Source: Allacma fusca (lineage: Eukaryota > Arthropoda > Collembola > Symphypleona > Sminthuridae). From it: a stretch of 64,000 nt of DNA. Below the pieces are notes generated by a model, which worked only from the letters and a program-made list of their open reading frames with translations, was not told the origin of the DNA and made no database searches. This document shows positions 23,366 through 33,079 of this stretch, in pieces. The DNA lies in contig OX359245.1 of the NCBI GenBank assembly GCA_947179485.1, forward strand, positions 65,769,067-65,833,066. Direction: 5' to 3'. Numbering within the stretch: position 1 is the first letter of the stretch; the number at the start of each line of letters is the position of its first letter. A program made the position numbers and the translations under genes.

Positions 23366-23594
23366 AGTAGTTGAGTTATAGGAGAAAATATAAGAAATAT
23401 TTGTATTCAGTACGTTTAAATTCATTAATTATAGAGAATATGCTAGCTTGAATCGTTATCCATGCGATAAGAATTTACGAAATATTGTTTACATTTGTGC
23501 TATCTTTGCTATTCTATTCACAGAGGAATTCCAGGAAATTTATTTCTAACTTTGGAGGCCGGCTTCCACTATTTGGTAAAAGCCTGGGGTTGTA

Positions 23595-25881
23595 ATGGCT
23601 TCCACACCTGGAACAAGTAAGCAACGTAAGGCGAAAGAGTTTAGGGAAAATAAGGACAGAGCAAAGCAACTTTATGGAACATCTGTATGCAGGCCTCAAG
23701 AGCAATATCCAGATTTTCTCCGTGCAAGGAGAGCTTACTTGTATGCACTGGAATCTTACCAACTTCCTAAAGTTTCGGAAATTGATTCATACGTCCTAGT
23801 TGTTGACCATCCCGAAAATGGTTTCCCAGAAAGACAAGCCCCGGTAACAATAGATACGTCTACTGATTTTGATGACATGATGACTGTTCTGGAAACTCAA
23901 CATGAGTTTATCATAGATACAGAAAGCCACCAGGACAAAAGTATTATCCGTAAGTTCAGTTGTACACATTATATTTCATAATATTTCATAATGTTTATCT
24001 TAAAGTCTTTTTAACTTTTCCTACCTTGCACTCCTGAGTGCACATTTCATGGCAATAATTTAGATCGTAATTGTTTTAAAATATTTGCAGCTTTTATCAC
24101 GACTCTACAAATCACTACACCAACGTCTCCAGAATATATTGTGTATGTGCCATCAGTATATGGAAAAATTGTGAGCGACCTCGCACCACTTTTACAAAAG
24201 GAAGGAAACCTAATAATTGGCTTTGCAATTAAAGGCGATTTACTGGAGATTAAGACAGATTTCCAATGCTTTCCTACTGCTGCTTTTTGCATACAGGAGT
24301 TTCAGGTCCGGTTAAATAGTCTTCAACAGCTACCTGGTTTGTATGAAGTTGCCCAATCATACATCCCCGAAATAATTCCGAAGACTGTTGGGGCTGTTTC
24401 CAAAAAGGTTTTTCAGCTTGCTGATTGGACCAACTGGCCTTATCACCGTGATCTACTACAGTATGCTCAAAATGATGTGTTCTACCCCAAACTCATTTGG
24501 CAGAAATTGAAACAGACAGTGAGTTACATTTTAAGACAACAAATTCATTTTCATTTAAACCTAATTTTCCCCTTCGGGGACTGTTAGTTTACATAATTGC
24601 TCTTGTTGACAGTTGCTTCTGGAACTATTTAGGGCAGGTTTAGTTTGATGTAATGTTTATTTATTTTAAACTCTAAAATCAGATTCCCTTGGAAACACTA
24701 CAGAAGTATGGCGTCACGCCAATGAAAACTGTATTGAAGCTACAAGTTGAATCATTCAGGCTCTCAGATAGTTTTGCAAATAGCTTTGCAAACTTTTTTG
24801 GAAGCCGGCTTCCATTCAAGGTGGGCATTAACCGGTCCTTATTCACCGACAATGTCAGCAATAAAGAACTGTTGGAATGCCTTTGGTGCATGAGAAGACT
24901 GCTTTCCGTTGGCAATGACATGCCACCAGAGGAACTGTTGTCTTTTGGTTCGCTGTGTTCAGTAACAATAAGGAGACCATCCACAAAGGGGGAATTGCTA
25001 AAGGCTTTATTAGGGACCAAATTTGACGCAGTATTACTCGAAACGTTTTCCCAAGTACTTCTCAATGTTGTAGCTGAAGGTAGAGATTACGTCCAGCGTG
25101 CAGAAAATCTTCGCTGTCACAAGTGTGCAAGAGTCGGTCACCCAGCTATTCGTTGTTTCAAGGGGAAGAACAACTGGAACCGTCGAGATTTTTTCCAACT
25201 GGAGGGAGAGCTTAAGGTTAAGGATTCCAAAACTAGGCTTGCAAAATACAATGCAAAATTAGTGAATCGAGGTCTGCAACCAGTTATGTCAGTAACCGCA
25301 ATGACTACCTTGATCCAGGCCCGTCAAAAAGAAATAGCGGATAAAAAAGCTGCTCGTGAGGATGCAAAGTTACAACGCATAAATTCAGCTATGCAGTCTA
25401 CAGCGAAAGAAAGACGTAAATCTAAATAATTATAATAATTGCTTTCTGTTTTGGTGGAGTTTTGTTTGTATTAAACCTTTGATATAATGAGGGAATAATT
25501 TTACAGAAATCAAATCACGGTTCTACGAGCAGTTCAATCAGAATCCAGTGCCTTTGCTACATCCGTACAAGAAGCAAGAGTCACCTCACCGTATTTTAAC
25601 GGTATCGGACAATATAACTACAGTTATTGATAAAATGGAAATACAATCATCCAGTGTCTTATCTCAGGATCCAGAAATGCATTTGGAGCCGGCTCCCAAA
25701 AAAGAAATAAGACGGGGTAAATGCCTTTTACTTTTGAAATATTTCTGCAATTTATTAAGAATTAAACGTGGCTAATGTTGTTTTATATGGGATTGTTTTT
25801 GTAGCTTGCCGTGGACGGGCCAATCCGGGAAGAATTTTTGCAACTTTGAACCAAACCTCTGGAGGCCGGCTTCCATTTTGA
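23595..25881 (+). CDS. RNase-D-like DEDDy exonuclease with CCHC zinc knuckle (600 aa model)
   Basis: Exons 23595-23949, 24091-24518, 24683-25415, 25507-25716 and 25805-25881 join with matching phases. Reading through at 25415 instead would end at 25429 (509 aa). The N-terminal half is a 3'-5' exonuclease fold of the RNase D/WRN type: D108 and E110 (FIIDTES), D168 (LIIGFAIKGDLLEI), then Y243 and D247 (LLQYAQNDVFY), a complete DEDDy set. A zinc knuckle follows at C406, C409, H414 and C419 (CHKCARVGHPAIRC), usual for single-stranded nucleic-acid binding, then a basic, Gln/Lys-rich stretch. The gene is convergent with the transposase and lies between palindromes at 23352/23554 and 25861. Its exon sequence contains further palindromes at 24799 and 25685. 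An exonuclease as transposon cargo is unusual. I infer a role in processing element ends or silencing RNAs, unproven. Confidence 0.8.
24028..24043. repeat. CCGG-type palindrome (one central change) in exonuclease intron 1
   Basis: TGCACTCCTGAGTGCA: arms identical to those at 29895, with the CCGG centre changed to CCTG. Lies within the intron 23950-24090. Confidence 0.8.
24799..24814. repeat. CCGG palindrome in exonuclease exon 3
   Basis: TGGAAGCCGGCTTCCA, perfect over 16 bp, inside coding sequence for GSRLPF. The arms differ from those of the other sites but are fully self-complementary. Confidence 0.9.
25685..25696. repeat. CCGG palindrome in exonuclease exon 4
   Basis: GGAGCCGGCTCC, perfect over 12 bp, inside coding sequence for EPAPK. 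Confidence 0.75.
25861..25874. repeat. CCGG palindrome (imperfect) at the exonuclease stop codon
   Basis: GGAGGCCGGCTTCC, one mismatched pair, identical to the site at 23554-23567 that precedes the same gene's ATG. It encodes the last residues GGRLP, a few bases before the stop at 25879-25881. Confidence 0.8.
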
Positions 25882-27610
25882 ATAATCGATTTTTTACGTT
25901 CAATTACCATTTCTTAAGTTTAGCAACTGTTCCCATGATCATCAATAAGTATATTGTTACATTTATTGTTTATTTTCCAGCTTCAGTAGTTTATACAAAT
26001 AACGATGATTAGATGGAAGATTAAATTTTTGCAAGTTACAAGAATGTACTTTACATTCATTTAGAAGTCTTGTGTATGCTTATGAAAAGTGCAACATGAA
26101 TTTATTGCAGCTGTATTTAATATGATAAAAACCCTGTAGTTACAATAAATTATAACGCCGCAGTTAACGTTGTAAGACATGAAGTGATTACATTTTTATA
26201 CTATTCCATAAAACACCCTTCTTACTAAAAGCTTCATCGTAGTAGTAGTAGTAGTGATGGTTGTCGTCGTTATGTACATGCCATGTTGAAGCATAGCGTT
26301 TCATTTTTTTTCTTTCATTTATCGAAACAAAATGCTTTAAAATAAAAATCCACGCATTTTTTTATTTTTAACATTTCTTTTTAGTTGACTTGGGCAGGCT
26401 TTAGGTAAAGTAACCAAGTTTTCAGCTTATTTCTGTCCAAGTCAACAAAAAAAGGATGTCATTTCAGAATACAAAAATGTAAAAAGAGAGAATAGAAATA
26501 CCGCAATGCTAAAAAAGCTACCAACATACTTATATCTTGAATGTTGGAATTTGTATGGTTATTTAAAATAAACTACCACTTACTTATTATGTACACGTTT
26601 TAATATTTTGTACAGTGTGGCTTATGTGATCAGTAGTCATTCATCATCTTTTAATCAGCACTATTAAATTCTAACTTTGGATAAATCGTCCATCAATACA
26701 TATTAGACATTAAATAAATTAAACTGATGTAGCTGTCATGCACTGATAGCGTTCTGGAAGTGACCTAATAGCCAACAACCTATGTTCACATTTATTGTAA
26801 ATAATCAGTTTTTGTAAGCCTGTAACATTTAATTATTGTAAAAAAATTTATACCCCGCAAAGTCAGATTAATTTAAAACCAATTACGATTTTTTTTGTCA
26901 ACCGTGCTACAGGCATCCTAACCTAATTTAAAAAACAGTTGATCCGATATTGACCAACAATTTTCATAACGATGCTAACATAAAATAGATGAGCTTATTT
27001 TTGCTGATGGGATATAAAACTCCATGTCGGTTTCCATACTATTTTTGTTTATTGTCACAACAGATAAAGCCACTCTAGCAATGAAGTCACTACATATAGA
27101 TATTTGCGAAACGTTGTGACAGTAATTATTTCATATTACAAAATATCTGAAACAGGCTACAGAAGGAGCACATTATATAGCTGAACCCATTTCGTGTTAG
27201 GATTATTTAGCTGTTTTGATATTTACATTATAATTCTGTGTAATTACTGCCTAAAATAAAACTTCTAGGGTCCCTTCCCTTTGAGATTTTCCCTGCCAGA
27301 AATATTTTTTCCGTAGAAAGAATCTTTCCGTCTTCCCACAAAAATCCGACCCCAGCCTTTATGTTAAGGTTAACTAATTGTTTTCTTTTTTTATATAATA
27401 TTTCTGTGTAATTACGGCAAAATTGAACTTCTAGGTTATTTTTATAAAATATTATTATATATTAGATAGTACTACACACTATCTACTGTCACACTTTCAT
27501 GTAATAACTATACGTTTTAATTTGAGGTTTTTCTATTTAGTGGTATATACCTTTGTCATTTTACTGCTTGAAATTATCATCAAGATTAAACATTAATTGC
27601 AATCTGCTAA
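25882..27610. other. Non-coding interior of the EnSpm-like element
   Basis: AT-rich sequence between the convergent exonuclease and transposase genes, presumably holding their 3' ends. A short TAG microsatellite lies near 26239-26255. I see no gene. Confidence 0.6.
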
Positions 27611-27626
27611 TGATATCCGGATATCA
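27611..27626. repeat. CCGG palindrome just after the transposase stop
   Basis: TGATATCCGGATATCA, perfect over 16 bp, 12 bp beyond the transposase stop codon (27639-27641, minus strand). Confidence 0.9.
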
Positions 27627-27638
27627 ATGTGTTTGCTT

Positions 27639-30285
27639 TCATTCCCGTATGTGCTCCCAATTATTTAGGAACTTGCAGGCATATCTGTGAGTCTTAAACT
27701 CAACTTTAATAATTTCGGTATCCAGCTCCTGAAGTTTCACAACGTCAACCATAGATACTCCAATAATTTTTACTATATGAGTCAGCCCAGCAAACGGAGA
27801 TGTTGTAAATATTCGAACTATAGCCCATACACCGGTGTCAGATTCCCCAAACACATCTACTTCGGCGTATCGTCCATCTTTAAGATTTACCCAAGACGAA
27901 TCCCTTAATTTGTTACGACTGTATCTCACAGAGTACCAACTTTTACCGTCACATGATTTTACGTGACTGTAATATCTTACATTATCATTTAAACTGGGAA
28001 TCAAGACCCCGTCTTGAGGGTGGTAGTCAGACAATAAACCAAACTGTCTTTGTACGGATTCGTTTCCGGTGCTTTTAACCGCTCCATGAGTTTGTAAATA
28101 TGTCCAATATCTTCTTGCCACTTGGTATCCCATGTACTGGGAATTATTAATAAAACTCTGTAAAACAGCATTAAAGGATTCAAAAGGTGCCATGGTGAGA
28201 CTAAGTATGTCCCCACCCCAGTACTTCGCTAATGCCGGAAGATGACGGAGTAGATGTACATTGAATCTGCATGCCCTAGGTCCATAAAGTTGGAGCACAT
28301 CTGCTGAAAATTTTTCTAAGCTTTCACTTGCATACTTCAGTCTTTCATCAATCACAATCTGGTCACAAAGGTGGCTTGATGTAAGAAGAATACTGCAGCC
28401 AAAAACTAGATGGATCCAATGACACCAATATGCTCTAGGAGCAGTGTGGTAAAGTAGTACCGGTGAGTAGTACATGAGCCACATTCCCCACTCGTGTGCT
28501 TTCCAATGAGTCATTTCACCTAAGGACCTTGGAGTACGAGATACTCTGTGGGGAGGTTTAATTAGAAGCAGATTATCAGTCAATTCCTGGAGCTGCTCCT
28601 TATTTAGTCGCCCGGCACAACTGGTGTCAGTCAGCAAAAACTGGGTAAAAGTGCGTGTAATTCCCAGATAAAGAGTGTGCATATAGCATGGTGGAGCATC
28701 TGAAAAATAAATGTGATGTAATTGTAAGTCGCGGGAAACAACTACAAATGTATTGCACTCCGGAGTGCAAAATTACTGTAGAAATGGTTAGTATGAACAT
28801 ACCGTTAATAATGTTCACATAATCCAGGTCCAACAGAACGGATCTTCCGAGAATACCTCGAGTTTTTTCTACATCTATTGTTCCTGTAAATTCAAAAGTA
28901 TTACAAAGGCTTCTGTGATTTGCGTTACTTCGCAAATCCAGCATAGGGGTGTGCTGAAAGTAATGTTTTGTTTCTCGATGAAAGCAGAATCCACAACCAA
29001 ACTTTCCATTAAGCTGTTGCATGTTTTGTACAGAAGGTCGAGCCATACTATCACAGAGAATCTTTGAAACAAATACTTTAGACGTAACTTCTGTGGTGGA
29101 ATCCGGATTCCAAGTAACACCCGCAGTAAGTAAACTATTCATAGTTGCCACAAAAGGGGTTAAAAATTTATTCATGTCAGGTTTGCTGCATAAGGAATCA
29201 TGACTCACGTATACCCCCACAAGTAAAATATTATTCATTGTTACATGTTTTGGCAGACCGTCAATATAACTCAATATAGGCCAAATACTGCAGTTGGAAC
29301 TTTTTGATGCTGGAGCACCATCAACATTTGCCGTGATGGAAATATCACGTCTTTCATCAAGTCCTAACGATTTCATTTTGTTTAAAATGCTTTTTGGTAA
29401 TCTACTCAAATCCCGCAATGGCCAGATCCTAGGCAAAACAATTCGCAGTAGTTCACGCATTTGTAAATACACTGAGTGATTGTCATTTGTTGTGTAACTG
29501 ATTCCACAACAAATTTGTGCTTGTGGGGAAGGGTTCTGTGGTGATGTGGACACTAATAATGTCTTTCCACACTTATCGGCTCGACAAGTCCAGCTCACAA
29601 GAAATTTAGCCCATTCCGGAAGAACTGACGATTCTAGTTCACAAAGCGTTAAAGGCAATTTGGTGACTTCGTGTGGATTACTTGTTTTGAGTAACCGTAA
29701 AAGTTCATTTATTCCATAATTAGGAATTTTGTACTTGGATGCAAACGTCAGTACTTTCAGTCGTAGTGATTCTAGGGAAGGAAGTTTTTGATCTGATTTT
29801 TCAGCAGCCCAAGCTGCCATTCCGTAAATTTCGTTTGTGGTATCCTCATCTGCAGTATGTTCAGCACTGCTTACCATGTTGTCACCAGGTCCACTGCACT
29901 CCGGAGTGCACTCAATGAGGACGTTTATTTCCGGGGATGAATTCTGCGATGTAAGACCAAACTCATTTGCCACATTCGGTTCATCATTGACAAAGTTGGC
30001 TACGACAAGCGATACATCAGGTTGTTGCAAGGGAGTTGTAGTTTCTAGAACAGTCGGATGTGGATTTTGGAACGCTCGGGGCACAAATCTTCGAGTGGAA
30101 TTGGAATCTAAAGTAGTTACACAAATTATACCCATAATGTCTTTACAATTATAATAAGAATTTCATTCAACATTTACAGCTATTTAAAAAACATAGTGCT
30201 TACAAGGTTGGGCAAGTTTTTTCAGTCTAGCTGCACGCTTCCATTTCCCCGCTTTCGAAATACAAGGCTTAATATCCCTTTCCAT
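27639..30285 (-). CDS. EnSpm/CACTA-type transposase, intact (826 aa)
   Basis: Predicted DDE transposase that excises and inserts the surrounding element. Exons 30285-30204, 30140-28803 and 28699-27639 join in phase (T|AC and G|AT codons) with no stops. The N-terminus is short and strongly basic (KAGKWKRAARLKKL). Around residue 300, NVDGAPASKSSNCSIWPIL matches the first-Asp block of animal EnSpm-type transposases. LCDSMARPSVQ and GKFGCGFCFHRE follow, matching the family's DxxAR and GxxGCxxC region. The exon junction at residue 474 gives DAPPCYMHTLYLGI, equivalent to the D-x-MH-x-LG block. TMAPFESFNAVLQSF near residue 645 supplies the Glu. These assignments rest on family knowledge and visible motifs. 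Palindromes lie upstream (30411), downstream (27611), in an intron (28753) and in coding sequence (29097, 29895). It is divergent from the gene at 30984. Confidence 0.85.
28753..28770. repeat. CCGG palindrome in transposase intron 2
   Basis: TTGCACTCCGGAGTGCAA, perfect over 18 bp, within the 103-bp intron 28700-28802. Confidence 0.92.
29097..29112. repeat. CCGG palindrome in transposase exon 2
   Basis: TGGAATCCGGATTCCA, perfect over 16 bp, in the coding sequence for TWNPDST. Identical to the intronic site at 31435. Confidence 0.92.
29895..29910. repeat. CCGG palindrome in the transposase N-terminal coding region
   Basis: TGCACTCCGGAGTGCA, perfect over 16 bp, encoding part of ECTPECSG in the low-complexity N-terminal region. 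Confidence 0.92.
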
Positions 30286-30410
30286 GACTATCACACTTTT
30301 CTATTAATTTAAAGTTTCATTAGCAGTTGCCGTATGGTTGAGAAATATAATATAATTTAATGACAGATTTGACATTTTTGGCACGGTTGTTACTATACGC
30401 GTCCACTATA

Positions 30411-30428
30411 ATGGACTCCGGAGTCCAT
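30411..30428. repeat. CCGG palindrome in the divergent intergenic region (transposase side)
   Basis: ATGGACTCCGGAGTCCAT, perfect over 18 bp, about 125 bp upstream of the transposase start (30285, minus). Confidence 0.92.
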
Positions 30429-30897
30429 TTCCGTAACCGGTAGTTCACAATAGATGTATGCCTTATTACATGTATATAAATATAAATGCTCTTTATAACT
30501 GCGTATGTGTATTCTGTAAACATATGCATGTATACATTTCTCGACGGTGTATAGTGTAGACCATCGTAAGCAATAATTGTTCAGGTCAGTTTGTAGGGAC
30601 TGGATCGAACGCAAGCGCAGCTTCCCTGTGTACTCGTGGGTTTTTATTTAACAACTAATGAACACGCCTGTAATAAATACGGAAGAGTTCTTTCCGTTAT
30701 TAATGTTTGTCGGTTAACCATCCTCATCTCTAATACCTGACCGCAATACTACTTTTGCATAAAGTAGAGCTACAATTTCTAGATTCGTGTTTCCTTTGTA
30801 GATACCAGCATTAAATTCAAGGTAACTTCAAACTTTAATAATTCTTATTAAGTAATAGTTGTTTTCAGTTGCCCGTACTAATACCTGCAAATTAAGA
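30429..30897. other. Divergent intergenic region between transposase and 300-aa gene
   Basis: About 700 bp separates the two start codons, and palindromes at 30411 and 30898 sit toward either side. This is the likely shared promoter region. I see no clear TATA or initiator assignment and no gene; the short frames on the minus strand here lack domain content. Confidence 0.5.
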
Positions 30898-30915
30898 ATG
30901 CACTCCGGAGTGCAT
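30898..30915. repeat. CCGG palindrome upstream of the 300-aa gene
   Basis: ATGCACTCCGGAGTGCAT, perfect over 18 bp, 68 bp before the ATG at 30984. Confidence 0.92.
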
Positions 30916-30983
30916 GATTTTCTGATAATCTGTTTGGTGAATACATACTGCTGCATGGGGAATTATATATTTAGCAGGATAAC

Positions 30984-32190
30984 ATGACATCACAGGGTGG
31001 CAGAGGCTCTCGCTCTAAGGTTACCACGCCGAAAACATTACCAGGAGTAGAAGCTATTGCAGATGCAGTCGGAACACTTCTAGAAGGAAAATTTGCAGAA
31101 TTAAAGAATACGGTCGTCAATCTTTCCAATAAAGTAGAGGAGACCGCGGGTGCATTGGTTGTTCTTCAAAATCGCTTCGATGTGGCCACAGCAAACAATG
31201 TGAATGAGGTTCGGAACAATGTCGTTGATATGGACAAAATAAGGCAGGACATTTCGTTGACGTTGGGAAATGTTGCGGCAGAAGTCAAATCATCATTTGA
31301 GCAAACCTTACAGGGTAGGAGTAAGGCAACAATTGAGGCAGGGTCAGCTAGCTTTGGAACTACTTCACAAGTTGAGGATGTAAGATACGACCTAATTTTG
31401 CAAATGTAACTCATGAAATGTTGTTATTCCTTCCTGGAATCCGGATTCCAATCTGCTAATGATGATTATTGTGTAATATTTTATAGACTCCATATGTTAC
31501 TATTATCTGGGAAGACCGTGAGACTCCAATTTACTTTCCGTCATCTGTACGAGAGAGTTTGGCCGTTCAAACAATAGTCAGAGGGGTTGTTCGAGTAGTT
31601 CTTCGCCATTTTCATCAAATAACGGAGATACGCATGTTTACTTTAAAAGGGTAAGTGGAAGAGATTATCTGTTTCCATTTTGATTTAGAGCGGGTGGATG
31701 TATAATATGGACTGTGGAGTCCAATTGTACTATTTCTTCCAATGTTTTATATTTCAGATCCACGGAGGAGGAGAGCAACGTAGAGGACAGTGCCGATGAA
31801 TTGGAAGCTACTGATGAACCGCCGAAAATGTCTGTTCCGGCCAAAACTCTGCTCGTTGCAACAGGTAATGTACGACTTTCATTTAGTGTGTAATCAAACC
31901 GAATTTTCTTTGGATGTGTATTACTCTGACTTTATTACATGAAAATGAATTCAGGTGTGGCTCAGCAGAGATTTGCACCCTCTGCTGCAATCAAGGTCAA
32001 TGATCCCGTCGCGTATGCCAGAATGATGGAAAATTTACGCCGAGAAGTTCGAGGTTCTGCCAGCCGGGTATTTCAGTACTTTCGTACTCGTTATGATAAA
32101 AATGGAAATCGAAGAATTTTGCCTAGAAAACCCCCACAGACTGGTTTACGTGGTAAAAAGACTCAATGTACCTCATCCACGCCACAGTGA
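30984..32190 (+). CDS. Unrecognised transposon-encoded protein (300 aa)
   Basis: I do not recognise this family. Exons 30984-31379, 31487-31650, 31758-31864 and 31955-32190 have good GT/AG sites and matching phases (0, 2, 1) and give one uninterrupted frame. The N-terminus is polar (SQGGRGSRSK). Residues about 25-110 have heptad-like hydrophobic spacing (LLEGKFAELKNTVVNLSNKV), suggesting a coiled coil and oligomerisation. Residues about 133-187 form a compact hydrophobic block (PYVTIIWEDRETPIYFP) that could be a folded domain. An acidic linker (STEEESNVEDSADELE) and a very basic C-terminus (YDKNGNRRILPRKPP) follow. Basic plus coiled-coil character would suit a DNA-binding accessory factor, perhaps the palindrome reader; that is inference. 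It is flanked by palindromes at 30898 and 32198 and divergent from the transposase. Confidence 0.72.
31435..31450. repeat. CCGG palindrome in intron 1 of the 300-aa gene
   Basis: TGGAATCCGGATTCCA, perfect over 16 bp, in the intron 31380-31486. Same sequence as the exonic site at 29097. Confidence 0.92.
31708..31723. repeat. Degenerate palindrome in intron 2 of the 300-aa gene
   Basis: TGGACTGTGGAGTCCA: the six-base arms match those at 30411 and 32198, but the centre is GTGG instead of CCGG. Lies in the intron 31651-31757. Confidence 0.75.
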
Positions 32191-32197
32191 AGATATC

Positions 32198-32213
32198 TGG
32201 ACTCCGGAGTCCA
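32198..32213. repeat. CCGG palindrome just after the 300-aa gene stop
   Basis: TGGACTCCGGAGTCCA, perfect over 16 bp, beginning 8 bp after the stop codon at 32188-32190. Confidence 0.92.
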
Positions 32214-33079
32214 TTTATGCCAATAATTACTTCATTGTGAATTATTGTACTAGTTTTTCTACACTACTTGAATATTTTTGGATTTTTGTAGCATTTTAAT
32301 TGCTGCAAATTTATTGTTAGTTTAAGTTCTCTTCATATGCGTTTATTTTCACTCCAGAAACTGTATGTGCCCCGCAAGCCACCTTGTCTTACATTTTATT
32401 AACACATTTTTAATTTTATATCTTTTCCCTGTAAGGTGACAAATAATGCGAGTTAATGTTTTTGGTATAATAAAAACGATGTGAGTAATGATACCATTGT
32501 CAGTTATTTTAATTTAAATTGTGGATAAAATACATAATTATTATATTACATAGCCTCTTTTTTGAACACTGGGTATTTTGCAAGCAAAAGGTGATTAATA
32601 GCATCCAATTACCGGTTCAAATTGAGGCATTACTAGTTAGAGCTTCAAATATCATTAATTATTATACAACAAAAATACAACAAAAAGTGGGTAACCACTA
32701 AATGAGCAGGTCTGTGTATAGACGGGACAACTGACAGTGTGTGAGCAACTGTGAGAGCAGATTGGATGTGCAGTAACTATTGGCATGTGGTGAGCTATAC
32801 TGTATTCCACTGACAACGTCTACATACTTGTTCATGTATTAGTGGATTTCAAATGGGTGCTACGAATTGGCGCGCTATTGAACGGCTGACAAGGAAACTT
32901 CACACTACTTTTTGGTGCATGAATAGTTGGCAACATACTATCACCGATTCAAAGGCACGGGCTATATGAACGGCCATTATATACAGGTTTTACTGTACTC
33001 AAGTAATATAAATAATTGATACTAAAATTTTTATAGATAACTAAAAATGGGCCGCAAGAAACCAATTCAAAGATCCTGG

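Larger units (their letters stand above)
22625..33000. mobile_element. Large EnSpm/CACTA-like element with three genes and dispersed palindromes
   Basis: The interval contains an intact EnSpm-type transposase (27639-30285, minus), an RNase-D-like exonuclease gene (23595-25881, plus) and an unrecognised gene (30984-32190, plus). CCGG-centred palindromes occur from 23352 to 32213 and nowhere else that I could find. Candidate ends are not clean. GCCCGTGCCTTTGAATCGG read inward from the right (near 32960) matches CCCGTGCCTTTGAAATGG at about 22798 on the left, with TTGCCA about 20 bp further in on both sides. Copies of CCAYTATATACAGG and close variants lie outside this at 22626, 22679, 22712, 22778 and 32975. 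I could not identify a target duplication, so the boundaries are approximate. Confidence 0.6.

Noticed and set aside
24679-25065. 128-codon minus-strand open frame
   Set aside because: Shadow of exonuclease exon 3 on the opposite strand.
27639-30285. KDZ or hAT family as an alternative for the large transposase
   Set aside because: The motifs NVDGAPASKSSN...WPIL, GCGFC and D..CYMHTLYLG fit animal EnSpm-type transposases better; no hAT dimerisation domain is present.
30320-30614. Minus-strand frames between the transposase and the 300-aa gene
   Set aside because: Tyr/Ile-rich translations of AT-rich intergenic DNA, overlapping a palindrome; not in phase with the transposase first exon.
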